Below are positions 18,501 to 24,146 of a stretch of DNA of 64,000 nucleotides, piece by piece; within the stretch, counting starts at the first letter, position 1; each line of letters begins with the position of its first letter. Origin of the DNA: CAZQVN01 sp964596775 (GTDB taxonomy: Bacteria; Eisenbacteria; RBG-16-71-46; JABDJR01; JAWXBZ01); contig CAZQVN010000006.1 of assembly GCA_964596775.1 (NCBI GenBank), positions 1 to 64,000 on the forward strand. The letters are read 5' to 3'. Position numbers and translations under genes: made by a program. The notes below the pieces were generated by a model, which was not told where the DNA came from, did not search any database, and saw only the letters and a list, made by a program, of their open reading frames with translations.

Positions 18501-21481
18501 AGGGCCTTGCTGATCGCGAGATCCACGCTCGTGATCAGGACGGTGGCTCCTGCCGAGTTGTTGGCCGCGAGGTTGTCCACCGGGATCGACGAGAGCAGGG
18601 ATGCCGTGTTCGTGATCGACCGTCCCCCCGCGTCCGCGTTGACCTGGGCCCGGAGCGTCAGCGTGGCCGTGGAACCGGCCGTCAGGCTGCCGACGAGCCA
18701 GGATCCTCCGCCGGACGCGTAGCTGCCCTGGCTGACCGAGTGCGAAACATAGGTCAGGTAGGCCGGCACCGCATCGGTCACGGTTATCGACGACGCCCCC
18801 TGCGGGCCGTTATTGACGATCCCCACCGTGAACGTGAGCGTATCGCCGACGTTGACGGTGGACAGATCGACATCCTTGGTCAGGGCGAGATCTACCGAGG
18901 CCACGGTCAGCGATGCGGTGGCGGTGTTGTTGGCCGGATTCGGATCTCCTCCGGAGCTGGTGATCACCGCGGTGTTCGCGATCTTCAGGCCGGCGCTCCC
19001 CGCATTGACCCGCGCCCGAAGCGTCAGCGTCGGCGCGGCACCGACGCCCAGGTTTCCGATCGTCCAGGTTCCGGTGCCCGGGGCATAGGATCCCGCGGTA
19101 GCCGAGGCGGAAACGAACGTCAGGCCGGCCGGAACCGGATCGTTGACCGATGCGGCGATCGCGCCGGGACCGGAGTTTCCGGCCACAACCGTGAACGTGA
19201 CCGTATCCCCTTCCGCCGGCGCGGCATTGTCGACGCTCTTGATGACGGACAGGTCGGCGCTGGCCGGGCCGGAGAATGCCGCCCAGTAGAACGGTTTTCC
19301 GCTTTCGTTCACGTTGTCGGCCGTGCCGACCTGGAAACCGTCCGCGTGGAACTGCTGAATGACGTTTGCGGTACCGGCCAGGTTCGTGAACGGAAACGAC
19401 AGGTCGCCGCTCTCCTGGTCGGACCGCTGGGCCAGCGGCTTCGTGGAGGAACCGTGGGCCACGACCATGTAATCGGGCTCGAAACCGGCTCCGGTGATGT
19501 TGCGGTCGTCGATGCCGTTGCCGGTGAACGAACCCGATGTTGTCCGGCCGGGCACGCCCTTCCAGGCCACGTAGTGAAAGGTGATGCCGCTCTTGTTGAC
19601 CGTGTTGTGCCTTCCGACCTGGAATCCGTCGAGCTCGAGTGCCTGGATGCGATCCGACCTGGGGTTTCCCTCGCGGAACTCGATGCTGGCGTCTCCCGGC
19701 ATGGAGTCGAAGCGGAGCATCGACTGCTCCCCGTCTTCGGCAAAGACGAAGACAACGCCGGGCTTGAAACCGATGCCGGTGATACTCCGGTTGTCGGCCC
19801 CGTTACCGACATAGCTTCCGATTGCCATTTCCCCCGGGAATCGCTTGAAGGCCTGCCAGGAATAGACCGTACCGGCTTGATTGACGGCGCCGTTCGATCC
19901 GACCGTGAACCCGTCGCCATTGATCGACTTGACCAGGTTCGCGGTCAGAGCCGTGTTCGAGCCGAGGAGCTTCGACCCGTTCCCGATCATCGTTTTTGTC
20001 CTGGCCACTCCCTCCTGGCCGAGGTTGCCCTTGATCAGGACGAGGTCCGGTTCGAAACCCAGGCCGGAAATCCCTCTGGCTGGAGTTCCATCCCCGGTGT
20101 ACTGCCCGGTCACCATCTGGTATGCGGTCTGGGCGATGAGGACCTTCGCGGTTGCGCTGTTGTTCAGGCTGATGGGATCCGACTGGTCGAGCGCGGTCAC
20201 CGACAATGTGTTTGCGATGGACGTTCCGGCGGTTCCCGGATTCACGATGGCCCGCAGCGTGAACGTGGCGCTTGCGCCCTGCGCCAGTCCTCCGACGGTC
20301 CACACGCCTGTCCCCGGAAGATAGGATCCGGCGGACACGGAGTGCGAATCGTAGGTCAGGCCGGCCGGCAGGAGATCGGCAAGGGTCAAGCCGGTGGCCG
20401 GGTCCGGTCCGGAGTTCGCGACCGTCATCGAGTAGGTGATCGTGTCCCCTTCGGAGGCGACCACGCGGTCGGCGATCTTTGTCACGGCAAGGTCGGACAC
20501 TTCCAGGGGCGTTGTGACGGTCCCGTTTCCGAATCCGACCCAGTGATGCGTCCGCGACGACTCGTTGACGGTGTTCGCGGACCCGACCTGGAAACCGTCG
20601 GTCAGGATCGCCTGGATCTCGTTGGAAGCGACCGGATTCGCATCGAACCGGAGCGTGGCATCTCCGGAAAGGCTGGCGGGACGGAGCAACGCGGCCCGGG
20701 GGGACTCCTCGGACTTGAGCAATATGCCCTGAAGCTGGAATCCGCCGCCGGGGATCGGCCGGTCATCGGCCCCGTTCCCGGTATAGCTTCCGCCGGTCAA
20801 GTATCCGAAGGAAAGCTTCCAGGCCACATAGTGATGCGTCACTCCGGATTCGTTCACGGGACTCAGGTCGTGCACCCGGAAACCGTCGGGCTCGAAAGCC
20901 GTGATGAGGTCGGACAGTTCCTGGCTGGAGTTGAACCGGAAGCTGCCGTCATCGGTCTGGGCTGGAAATCTCTGCACCGCTGGGCGGTTCCCTGGATTCA
21001 TGACGATGACGTAGGAGGGGGGAAAGCCGAGACCCGAGACGCTGCGGTCCATGGCTCCGTTCCCGACATAGGTCCCGACCGCCACTTCTCCGGGTACGGC
21101 ATCGAACGCCATCCAGTAATAGGAAACGCCCCACGTGTTGACCGGAAAGGCGCTTCCGACCGTAAAGCCGTCGGCGTCGAGCGTCTTGATGTAACCGGCG
21201 ATCAGCGGAGTGCTGTTTGCGAGTTCCTTGGACCCGGACATCGTCGAGGACCGCGCAACCGCGGGCGCGGCGTTGTTTGCCTTGATGATGACGAAGTCGG
21301 GAGAGAAACCGAGACCCGTAATGGATCTGTTCGCTGAGCTGTCACCGACGTAGGTACCGGTCTTGAAACGGCTTGCGGTAGATGCATGCACGCTCGCGGG
21401 GCCTGGCACGGCGAGCAGAGCAACCATGACTGAAAATAACCACTGGCGGCGTCTCATTATCATCGAGTATCGGAGGGACAA
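9545..21481 (-). CDS. Giant secreted repeat protein (3978 aa) with ten DUF11-type repeats and C-terminal FlgD-like sorting domain
   Basis: An exceptionally long secreted protein. After a signal peptide (RRRQWLFSVMVALLAVPGPA) come six units of about 95 residues (GLGFxPDxVIIK ... DGFxVGxxxxVN ... YYWxAF), in two groups of three separated by one DUF11 repeat. Nine further DUF11 repeats of about 123 residues follow (about 741-1844: EGDTLTYTV, GPDxATGVxVxDxLPAGL, WTVGxLAxGxSAxLTL, NNSASAxV). Then come four units of about 310-325 residues (1844-3105, each ending ANDGPRDA or similar), a linker, four units of about 160 residues (3222-3874), and a FlgD-like tail (NFPNPFAAGREA, NGVYLAEL). It is probably displayed on the cell surface as a stalk or adhesin. 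I use the TTG at 21481, which has AAAGGGG upstream; ATGs at 21463 and 21457 are alternatives. It is the first gene of the overlapping five-gene block. Confidence 0.9.
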   Translation of the reverse strand: MSLRYSMIMRRRQWLFSVMVALLAVPGPASVHASTASRFKTGTYVGDSSANRSITGLGFSPDFVIIKANNAAPAVARSSTMSGSKELANSTPLIAGYIKTLDADGFTVGSAFPVNTWGVSYYWMAFDAVPGEVAVGTYVGNGAMDRSVSGLGFPPSYVIVMNPGNRPAVQRFPAQTDDGSFRFNSSQELSDLITAFEPDGFRVHDLSPVNESGVTHHYVAWKLSFGYLTGGSYTGNGADDRPIPGGGFQLQGILLKSEESPRAALLRPASLSGDATLRFDANPVASNEIQAILTDGFQVGSANTVNESSRTHHWVGFGNGTVTTPLEVSDLAVTKIADRVVASEGDTITYSMTVANSGPDPATGLTLADLLPAGLTYDSHSVSAGSYLPGTGVWTVGGLAQGASATFTLRAIVNPGTAGTSIANTLSVTALDQSDPISLNNSATAKVLIAQTAYQMVTGQYTGDGTPARGISGLGFEPDLVLIKGNLGQEGVARTKTMIGNGSKLLGSNTALTANLVKSINGDGFTVGSNGAVNQAGTVYSWQAFKRFPGEMAIGSYVGNGADNRSITGIGFKPGVVFVFAEDGEQSMLRFDSMPGDASIEFREGNPRSDRIQALELDGFQVGRHNTVNKSGITFHYVAWKGVPGRTTSGSFTGNGIDDRNITGAGFEPDYMVVAHGSSTKPLAQRSDQESGDLSFPFTNLAGTANVIQQFHADGFQVGTADNVNESGKPFYWAAFSGPASADLSVIKSVDNAAPAEGDTVTFTVVAGNSGPGAIAASVNDPVPAGLTFVSASATAGSYAPGTGTWTIGNLGVGAAPTLTLRARVNAGSAGLKIANTAVITSSGGDPNPANNTATASLTVASVDLALTKDVDLSTVNVGDTLTFTVGIVNNGPQGASSITVTDAVPAYLTYVSHSVSQGSYASGGGSWLVGSLTAGSTATLTLRAQVNADAGGRSITNTASLLSSIPVDNLAANNSAGATVLITSVDLAISKALSNGSPNEGDTLTYTVVLPNLGPDDASGITVVDQLPAGVTYVDHTVSSGAWSPGTGAWTINSLSSGASDTLSIRVTVDTGTAGSTITNTARITAAAQSDPDTTNNASSAAFGTQSADLRVTKTASAGTVNEGSPVVFTIRLVNAGPDTATGVVLKDKLPGGLAYSGHSASVGSYVSGTGTWTLGTVTPGDSAFLTLNAVVASGTGGTMITNTASVYAAAQSDPVGGNNVSAAAVRVLLSDLSAAKAANRSRAAEGDTVTFTVTVTNEGPDPATSVSAVDSLPPGFTYVSHSASAGTWTPAGGLWSIGTLGTNASAVLTLAARVNAGTAGSSLTNRVAIQAGDQADHDAADNTAAAVVAIPSVNLGLVKTVNTAVPTELDTLVYTLTLTNEGPDNATGARVTDVLPAGLSFVSAAPSQGTWSSGSGLWTVGGLANGASAVLTLRARVNSGTGGTTITNTGTISDLSETDPVPGNNSSSVSVVVQTADLFVMKSVNALTPNVGDTLTFTVTAGNQGPHPATQAVVLDLLPAGLTFVSATPAVGSYSSTSGIWTIGSLASSASVQMTLRARVGAGTGGSTITNDASVTARQKDPDTGNNSASATVTVRLADLGLAKSVNVAEADEGDTLTWTITLSNAGPDTATNVTVTDLLPAGLTFVSSAPTPGTYASGTGLWTVGTLAAGGSGSLILKSRVAGGTGGSILTNSASVSTARQADPVPGNNTASAGVTIRTTDLSMAKTVDRATPSEGDTLVYTVTLSNVGTGQATGVVVSDLLPGGLAIVSSSPAQGSYNPTTGAWTVGTLAAGSSRTLTLTARTLSGTGGTTIVNTAAVASLDQTDPIPGNNSASAAVTVFRGFTVSASQAAQALLPGGTAVEMYRLRLVNGTAAPETLTTVTLAAPVAGPGTGVQKDGEWATLVLRAGSAPAILGTSTVSGGQAVFTGLSLTIGSTDSLDLRISGGATLVARDGDVLDMAVVSSSSLVFKRPVAVQAAWPLDPADSFPVDGMARAQVVVHPVPSSTALAGAAMVPVLDVTIPANGYDADLLEQVRLTNAGTAEAGTDIDSLSLWIDGGNASFDGGAGDDTRLGVLSWSGSDWILGGLSRAIPAAGLRTFVAAGIAPLARNGRTIQLRVPSAPQDGFRVASANDGPRDAEVLAAGVVTIVDDPAAVISLSAGPQGSSTLLPGGPAVELLNLLMENSTARAETLEAVTVRNATVGTGTAAQLDASLSSLSLVTAVAAAGTAPLGSGAVFTPSIAGGDLLFSGLSVVIPANSAVALSVRGAASLAAADGDLVDLSVSSPDKFVFSRPVPVVGSWPLNPAGGFMVDGMAAAQLQVVLHPDSTAFPGEARRLGLEVVVPLNGYRADVIESIRVTNLGTALAVTDIDSLELWVDGGNGTFDAGALDDARAAGFTWTGSVWSAPSLSVPVSTGGARLFVSTTIAPGAVPGRTVRLSLPASPTEGVTVASGNDGPRDAAVSSPATLTVNAPASGLVNVVADPQESRTLLPGGPGVNVLTLRMTNPGTQTEILSALRLTNATSGPGSASDLDAEWAFESMSVTGNAAVIPLSATFENGLVTLSDLGIALPPGQTVVVSVIAGATLKARDGDRLDLRILSASDFTFSRTVTVGGAFPLSPAGYFTVDGMAADQVTLIPVKATTYSAGESRRVAFHATLPANGYEADVLNRFNLMNLGTAGPTDLSRLELWADTGNGTFEAASDRYLGAFQHTGDRWEITGLRETIPRAGREIFVTLNVSELAVEGRTVRFAIPGPPDLGVGMASGNDGPLDRSVDNPHLSTITVKDRVTLTAVPVPSTSVAPGEKNVRLLQFSAVNTYTTSRRLTELVVRNRSQGPGSQSELDGEIDVLFLHSDGNGNGIFDGKTVDPLLGTAAFNAGEASFTGLTWDIVPGGSRTLFVLGEVSRRRASDGDILAIDVADPFSTDFSEPTSVAAVWPLDSGARPVIDGMVRAQVGINPVDALTLGPGAGPVPALDIVIPPNGYQDDVLNGLRIVNNGSAGSSDIAEFRLWRDGGDGRFDGGAADDQDLGVMTFVSGSWQSPILSEPIPVHGARLFVSMVTAASTADSVTVRPAVPVNGIVVASGNDGPRDAAVVSPLGLLISSSPLLSTLRIEPGASTPGLAVAIRMTVQNASAERISGVVPSPLTMSGTGVLTPAGGPVPAILDLDPGAQGVFSWTFTAFEPGEVLAEAFATGTGDVSGAVQSYRTSSNEHYIYQGADNLELFSTRSSPFTANLGQTGVVPFSFTFRNPGDVNASDIQVSSLRIRVENEAGLGIVPSALLSRVVISEGNRVYLTRDAGSLESSGEMIDLTLAVPVIVTRLEPVTLNMLVDLKSDTDVPAFRLVLSDSTMVSARDVTSGAPVSVTLMDLSYPIRSGLGRVVAEATELNVSGGSDDRIRVSPGQAGVPLFRFDLENPGIDGITSDIRVGSFSLGFADSTGAPHGAPQDHVDRFWIMNGARTLLTRSVDGPGGPDPLLVVSPSLGVPVNAPLPLIAYGDIPENALPGEIRMRLGDPARFDARDANSRDRVPALYSTQTILGTRILVEKKAQRLEVAGRPALPEVLPVGSRGVDALTGLFTHPGDQRTARIRVSGLSIECRNEALALVEPGRYLSRIAVYWNDMEVAVLTGLAETRTAIPVALPDLLVNPGETVMLRLVLDVSASAPAGRLQLLAAATGITAVDANSGRPVSIDQGVSAGPVLFSGLTRLEPPARELRVGFAGRLPAALVADGSEITAAELTLANTAAGGSGDIRLTSLAFRAADARGSRLPMSAVAAVEVYRGTEKHAAQAVREDSLLTLVFRDTLSIEPEDTAPLEIRVSFRPGQLPESFRLGLDAADFGLIQPAGALLAVEVRPAAGLAFPLWTEAGRFEALDLEKSYANFPNPFAAGREATTFLFFLPKPGRVSIDIWTPRGEKVVALVGGDLRFAGLHQADRWNGRNGNGDTVRNGVYLAELNVTFEDGTTARFFRKVAVVR
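9860..11815 (-). repeat. Four ~160-residue repeats before the C-terminal sorting domain
   Basis: Four units at about residues 3222, 3382, 3547 and 3704 share F(R/E/T)NPGxxxxSDIRVxSxxL, a short (L/V)xRVxVxxG strand, a proline-rich middle, and ARDANSGxPVxV-like endings. The last unit runs into the FlgD-like tail. Confidence 0.6.
12165..15950 (-). repeat. Four tandem ~310-325-residue repeats
   Basis: Each unit contains LLPGGxxVExLxLxxxN near its start, a central motif like VDGMAxAQVxxxPxxS, a motif ExWxDxGNxxFDxGxxDD, and ends with VASGNDGPRDAxV. These are not DUF11 repeats. The family is not one I can name; the acidic Gly/Asn/Asp turns look like calcium-binding loops, but that is inference. 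Confidence 0.7.
15950..19258 (-). repeat. Nine tandem DUF11 repeats (about 369 bp each)
   Basis: Nine consecutive units of about 123 codons, each beginning (A/V/S/T)DLxxxKxV and ending PxxxNNSAxAxV. They are clearly homologous but diverged, with no two identical at protein level, so the array is old rather than a recent slippage product. DUF11 repeats are Ig-like domains common in bacterial surface proteins. Confidence 0.8.
19258..21375 (-). repeat. Six ~95-residue repeats in two triplets, split by a DUF11 repeat
   Basis: Within the giant gene, six related units share the pattern YxGNGxDxRxIxGxGF ... DGFQVGxxxxVNxSG ... HYVAW. Units 1-3 are followed by one DUF11 repeat (about residues 328-452), then units 4-6 and the long DUF11 array. 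The order [3 units + DUF11] occurring twice suggests one block duplication rather than stepwise growth. Confidence 0.75.
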
Positions 21482-21524
21482 CCCGACCCCTTTAGGTCTT
21501 TGGGTCGAATTCCCCGATAATCAG

Positions 21525-21539
21525 GGTTCCGCCGGAACC
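21525..21539. promoter_or_regulatory. Palindrome upstream of the giant gene
   Basis: GGTTCCGCCGGAACC is a 7-bp inverted repeat around one base, 44 bases upstream of the TTG start of the giant gene. A second inverted repeat (CGACCC at 21484-21489, GGGTCG at 21512-21517) sits between it and the start. They could be an operator or leader hairpins; there is no direct evidence of function. Confidence 0.3.
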
Positions 21540-21557
21540 TGGGCGGGAAGAAACAGA

Positions 21558-21588
21558 AAGCGCCGGACCCGACGGAGGCCCGGCGCTT
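21558..21588 (-). terminator. Rho-independent-type terminator of the gene at 21611-22465
   Basis: AAGCGCCGG and CCGGCGCTT form a perfect 9-bp stem around a 13-base loop that can add two more pairs. On the minus strand the stem is followed by TCTGTTTCTT. It lies 22 bases beyond the stop of the secreted-protein gene and isolates that gene from the giant-protein block. Confidence 0.75.
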
Positions 21589-21610
21589 ATTTATCCCCTG
21601 TCCAGTATGG

Positions 21611-22465
21611 TCAGCGTGTCAGCGCCTTGATCCGGCCCCAGGTGGCCGGCATGACCGGAATCACCTGTTCACGGCCGGCGATCGTGAGGATCCGACCCTG
21701 CGAGTCGAAGTCCACCGGCATATACCCGCCGATGCCCGTGAAGACGACGTGCGAGGCGTTGCCATTGATGTCCGCGTTTGTCAGGCCGAGGGACGCTCCA
21801 AAGGGCGACACGGTGTTGCCGACCTCGTTCTGGTCCACGTTGAGACTGGTGACGATCGTCGGGATGTAGGCATAGTGGCCGCCGCCGGGAGTCAGGCCAG
21901 CGCCGCTGTTGCTCGCGGACATGGCGTAAAGACCGCCGCCGTTGTTCAGGAACGTGGCGATGCTGGCCTGCCGGCCGTTCAGGATGTCGAGTTCGGCCTG
22001 GGTCAGCACCCCGCCGAAGTCCGAGGCGATCACGATGGCGGAATAGCCGCCGGCCACGCCGAGCTGGTTGATGGCCGCATTCAGCGTCGTGGCGTCGTGA
22101 TGGTCGAAGTCCGTGCCCTCGACATAACCGCTGGCCACGATCCCGGCCTTGCCCACGGTATGGCCGGTCGGAGGCGTGATCCGCGACTCGACGAAGAGAA
22201 ATTTCGGCGCGATGATGGTGTACGGATTGAACCCGGAATCCATGACGAAGTTGATCGCCACGATGTTGATGTTCTGCGCACCCGTGGCGTTGCCGCCCCG
22301 CGTCGCGTGAAAATCGGGATCGTGGCCGGTCAGGAAGACGGATCCGGCGTCGGCGTCCAGGGCCGCTCCCGGAATCAGCAGGGCGAGAACGAGCGCTCCG
22401 AGGAGGTGCCGGCGAGCCGGCACGGGGAAGAGGAAACCGACGAGACTCCATAGCGCGTGCTTCAT
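21611..22465 (-). CDS. Secreted protein of unknown function
   Basis: A 284-residue protein with a long N-terminal signal region (ALWSLVGFLFPVPARRHLLG, then LVLALLIPGAALDADA). The mature part begins SVFLTGHDPDFHATRGG and alternates hydrophobic strands with Gly/Asn-rich loops (YSAIVIASDFGGVLTQAELD, IATFLNNGGGLYAMSASN), reminiscent of a ThuA/glutamine-amidotransferase-like Rossmann fold; that fold guess is weak. I chose the ATG at 22465 because AAGGAGAA lies five bases upstream; the frame is open 58 codons further without signal-peptide character. It is a single-gene unit with its own terminator at 21558-21588. There is no sorting tail, unlike several neighbours. I do not recognise the family with confidence. 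Confidence 0.7.
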   Translation of the reverse strand: MKHALWSLVGFLFPVPARRHLLGALVLALLIPGAALDADAGSVFLTGHDPDFHATRGGNATGAQNINIVAINFVMDSGFNPYTIIAPKFLFVESRITPPTGHTVGKAGIVASGYVEGTDFDHHDATTLNAAINQLGVAGGYSAIVIASDFGGVLTQAELDILNGRQASIATFLNNGGGLYAMSASNSGAGLTPGGGHYAYIPTIVTSLNVDQNEVGNTVSPFGASLGLTNADINGNASHVVFTGIGGYMPVDFDSQGRILTIAGREQVIPVMPATWGRIKALTR

Positions 22466-22694
22466 GATGGTTCTCCTTGCGACGTGGTCGCGGTGCCGCG
22501 GAGTCCGGATCCGCCACGCGGGACACTGCGGGTCGCCGGGATCTCCGGCGGATGCGGGAAGATCCACTCCGCGTTCAGTTTGGAACCCTAACATGCAGAG
22601 CGATGGATTCGGCCCGATTTCTGACCGGACTCGTGACAACCCGGCACAGTGCCGCGCAGATGAAAAGGACCGGTCTTCCCGGTGCTCGGCAACC

Positions 22695-22997
22695 CTAGAA
22701 CTTGTCCGGCCGAAGCACCGTCACGTCGGACAGGAACAGGATCATCGCGTAGTTCCCGTAGTAGCGCTCCCGCAGCGTCGCGGCGATCGTCGCCGCCAGC
22801 TGTTCGTCGCAGACCACCTCGATCCGGACGTTGGCCCCGTGTTCCCAGCCGGCGTTGCGGATCCCGCGGTGGCCGCGTCCGCGGGCGTCGGTGATGGTGT
22901 AGCCGGAGGCGCCGAGCGACTGCAGCTCGTTCACGATCTCCTTCTCGATCAGCGCCTCGGTGACGATCGTCACGAGTTTCCGGGCATGCGATTCCAT
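22695..22997 (-). CDS. sbtB: SbtB-like PII-family regulatory protein
   Basis: A 100-residue PII-like protein. The fold is suggested by the N-terminal strand KLVTIVTEAL, helix IEKEIVNELQSLGASGYTIT, a T-loop region with ARGRGHRGIRN, and the strand ANVRIEVVCDEQL. Such proteins (SbtB, PII-like) form trimers that bind adenine nucleotides, in cyanobacteria including cAMP and ATP/ADP, and inhibit the bicarbonate transporter SbtA. It starts 9 bases downstream of sbtA with GAGGGGG four bases upstream of the ATG, so the pair is one transcription unit. The C terminus (TVLRPDKF) is short and lacks the Cys-containing R-loop extension of several cyanobacterial SbtB proteins. Identification rests on fold features plus the neighbour. 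Confidence 0.78.
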   Translation of the reverse strand: MESHARKLVTIVTEALIEKEIVNELQSLGASGYTITDARGRGHRGIRNAGWEHGANVRIEVVCDEQLAATIAATLRERYYGNYAMILFLSDVTVLRPDKF

Positions 22998-23006
22998 GGC
23001 GCCCCC

Positions 23007-23945
23007 TCAGGGTTGTCCGTGGACCCAGCGCGCCATCTGCAGATAGAGCGGGATCCCCAGGGTCACGTTGAACGGAAAGGTCACTCCGAGCGAGGCCGTC
23101 AACGACAGCGTCGGGTTCGCCTCGGGCACGCAGATGCGCATCGCCGCCGGCACCGCGATGTAGGACGCGCTGGCCGACAGGAGCGCCAGGAGCATGGTGC
23201 CGCCGGTCGACAGGCCGAGGAGCAGGCCGAGCCCGCATCCCAGCGCCGCCGAGAAGACCGGCATCAGCACGCCGAATGCCCCCAGGAACAGGCCGTACTT
23301 GCGGAGACTCCCCATCTGCCCGGCGCAGATCAGCCCCATCTCGAGCAGGAACAGGGCCAGCATCCCGCGGAACAGGTCGACGAACAGGCCGTCGATCGAC
23401 GCCAGCCCGTCCTTCCCGGCGACCCAGCCGATCAGGAGCCCTCCGAGCAGGCAGACGATCGCCTTGCCGGTGAAGACTTCGTGAACGAGCTTGCCCCAGC
23501 GCGTTTCGGAGGTTATGCCCCGGGCCAGGACCACGCCGACCAGGATCGCCGGCATCTCGAGAAAGACCAGGAACAGGGTGACGTAGGACTCGAAGTCGAT
23601 GCCGAGCGAGCCGAGGTAGGCCAGGGCCACAGCGTAGGTTCCGACGCTGACCGAGCCGTAGTGGGCGGCGATCGAGGCGGCGTCGGCCCGCTTGAACCGG
23701 CCGAGCCGCCGGAGGACCGGGTAGGCGATGAGCGGAAGGACGAAACCGAACAGGACGACCGCCGCGAGCTTCGGCAGGAGCGGAAGCAGCGGATTCGCCG
23801 ACAGCTCCACGCCCCCCTTGAGCCCGATCGCCAGCAGCAGGTAGATGCTCAGGAAATCGTAGAGCGCCGGGGGGATGCGCAGGTCGGACTTGACCAGGCC
23901 GGCGGCGGCGCCGAGCAGGAAAAAGAGAATGACCGGATCGCTCAC
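23007..23945 (-). CDS. sbtA: SbtA-type sodium-dependent bicarbonate transporter
   Basis: A 312-residue inner-membrane protein with about ten hydrophobic segments and the SbtA (formerly DUF897) pattern. The N-terminal half contains SDLRIPPALYDFLSIYLLLA, GLKGGVEL and AAHYGSVSVGTYAVAL; the C-terminal half repeats the inverted topology with LLSASASYIAVPAAMRICV and ASLGVTFPFNVTLGIPLY. SbtA imports bicarbonate with sodium and is regulated by SbtB, which is encoded immediately downstream. In this organism, with no carbon-fixation genes in view, a role in bicarbonate supply for carboxylases or pH balance is an inference. Family length and motifs match well. Confidence 0.88.
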   Translation of the reverse strand: MSDPVILFFLLGAAAGLVKSDLRIPPALYDFLSIYLLLAIGLKGGVELSANPLLPLLPKLAAVVLFGFVLPLIAYPVLRRLGRFKRADAASIAAHYGSVSVGTYAVALAYLGSLGIDFESYVTLFLVFLEMPAILVGVVLARGITSETRWGKLVHEVFTGKAIVCLLGGLLIGWVAGKDGLASIDGLFVDLFRGMLALFLLEMGLICAGQMGSLRKYGLFLGAFGVLMPVFSAALGCGLGLLLGLSTGGTMLLALLSASASYIAVPAAMRICVPEANPTLSLTASLGVTFPFNVTLGIPLYLQMARWVHGQP

Positions 23946-24146
23946 GGTCGCTGTCTCACCGGGCCTGGTACTTCATCGGAAATCGCGGCGGCGGACGCGA
24001 CTCCAGCGGTCTCGACAGTTGTATGCACGACGCGGATGATAGTCATTCACCGCATGCGCCGCAACGACGGCCCGTTACGACCGCTTGTATGTCCCCTCGA
24101 AAAACAGGCTCCAGGTCTTGTCGTCCGGCGTGCGCACGCCTCTCCC

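Noticed and set aside
12165..19258. Tandem units in the giant gene considered as a CRISPR-like or satellite array
   Set aside because: Units are in-frame, diverged, 370 to 970 bp long and clearly protein-coding.
16955..21337. Plus-strand open frame of about 1460 codons opposite the giant protein
   Set aside because: Its repeat pattern is the mirror of the DUF11 array; no signal peptide, ribosome site or domain.
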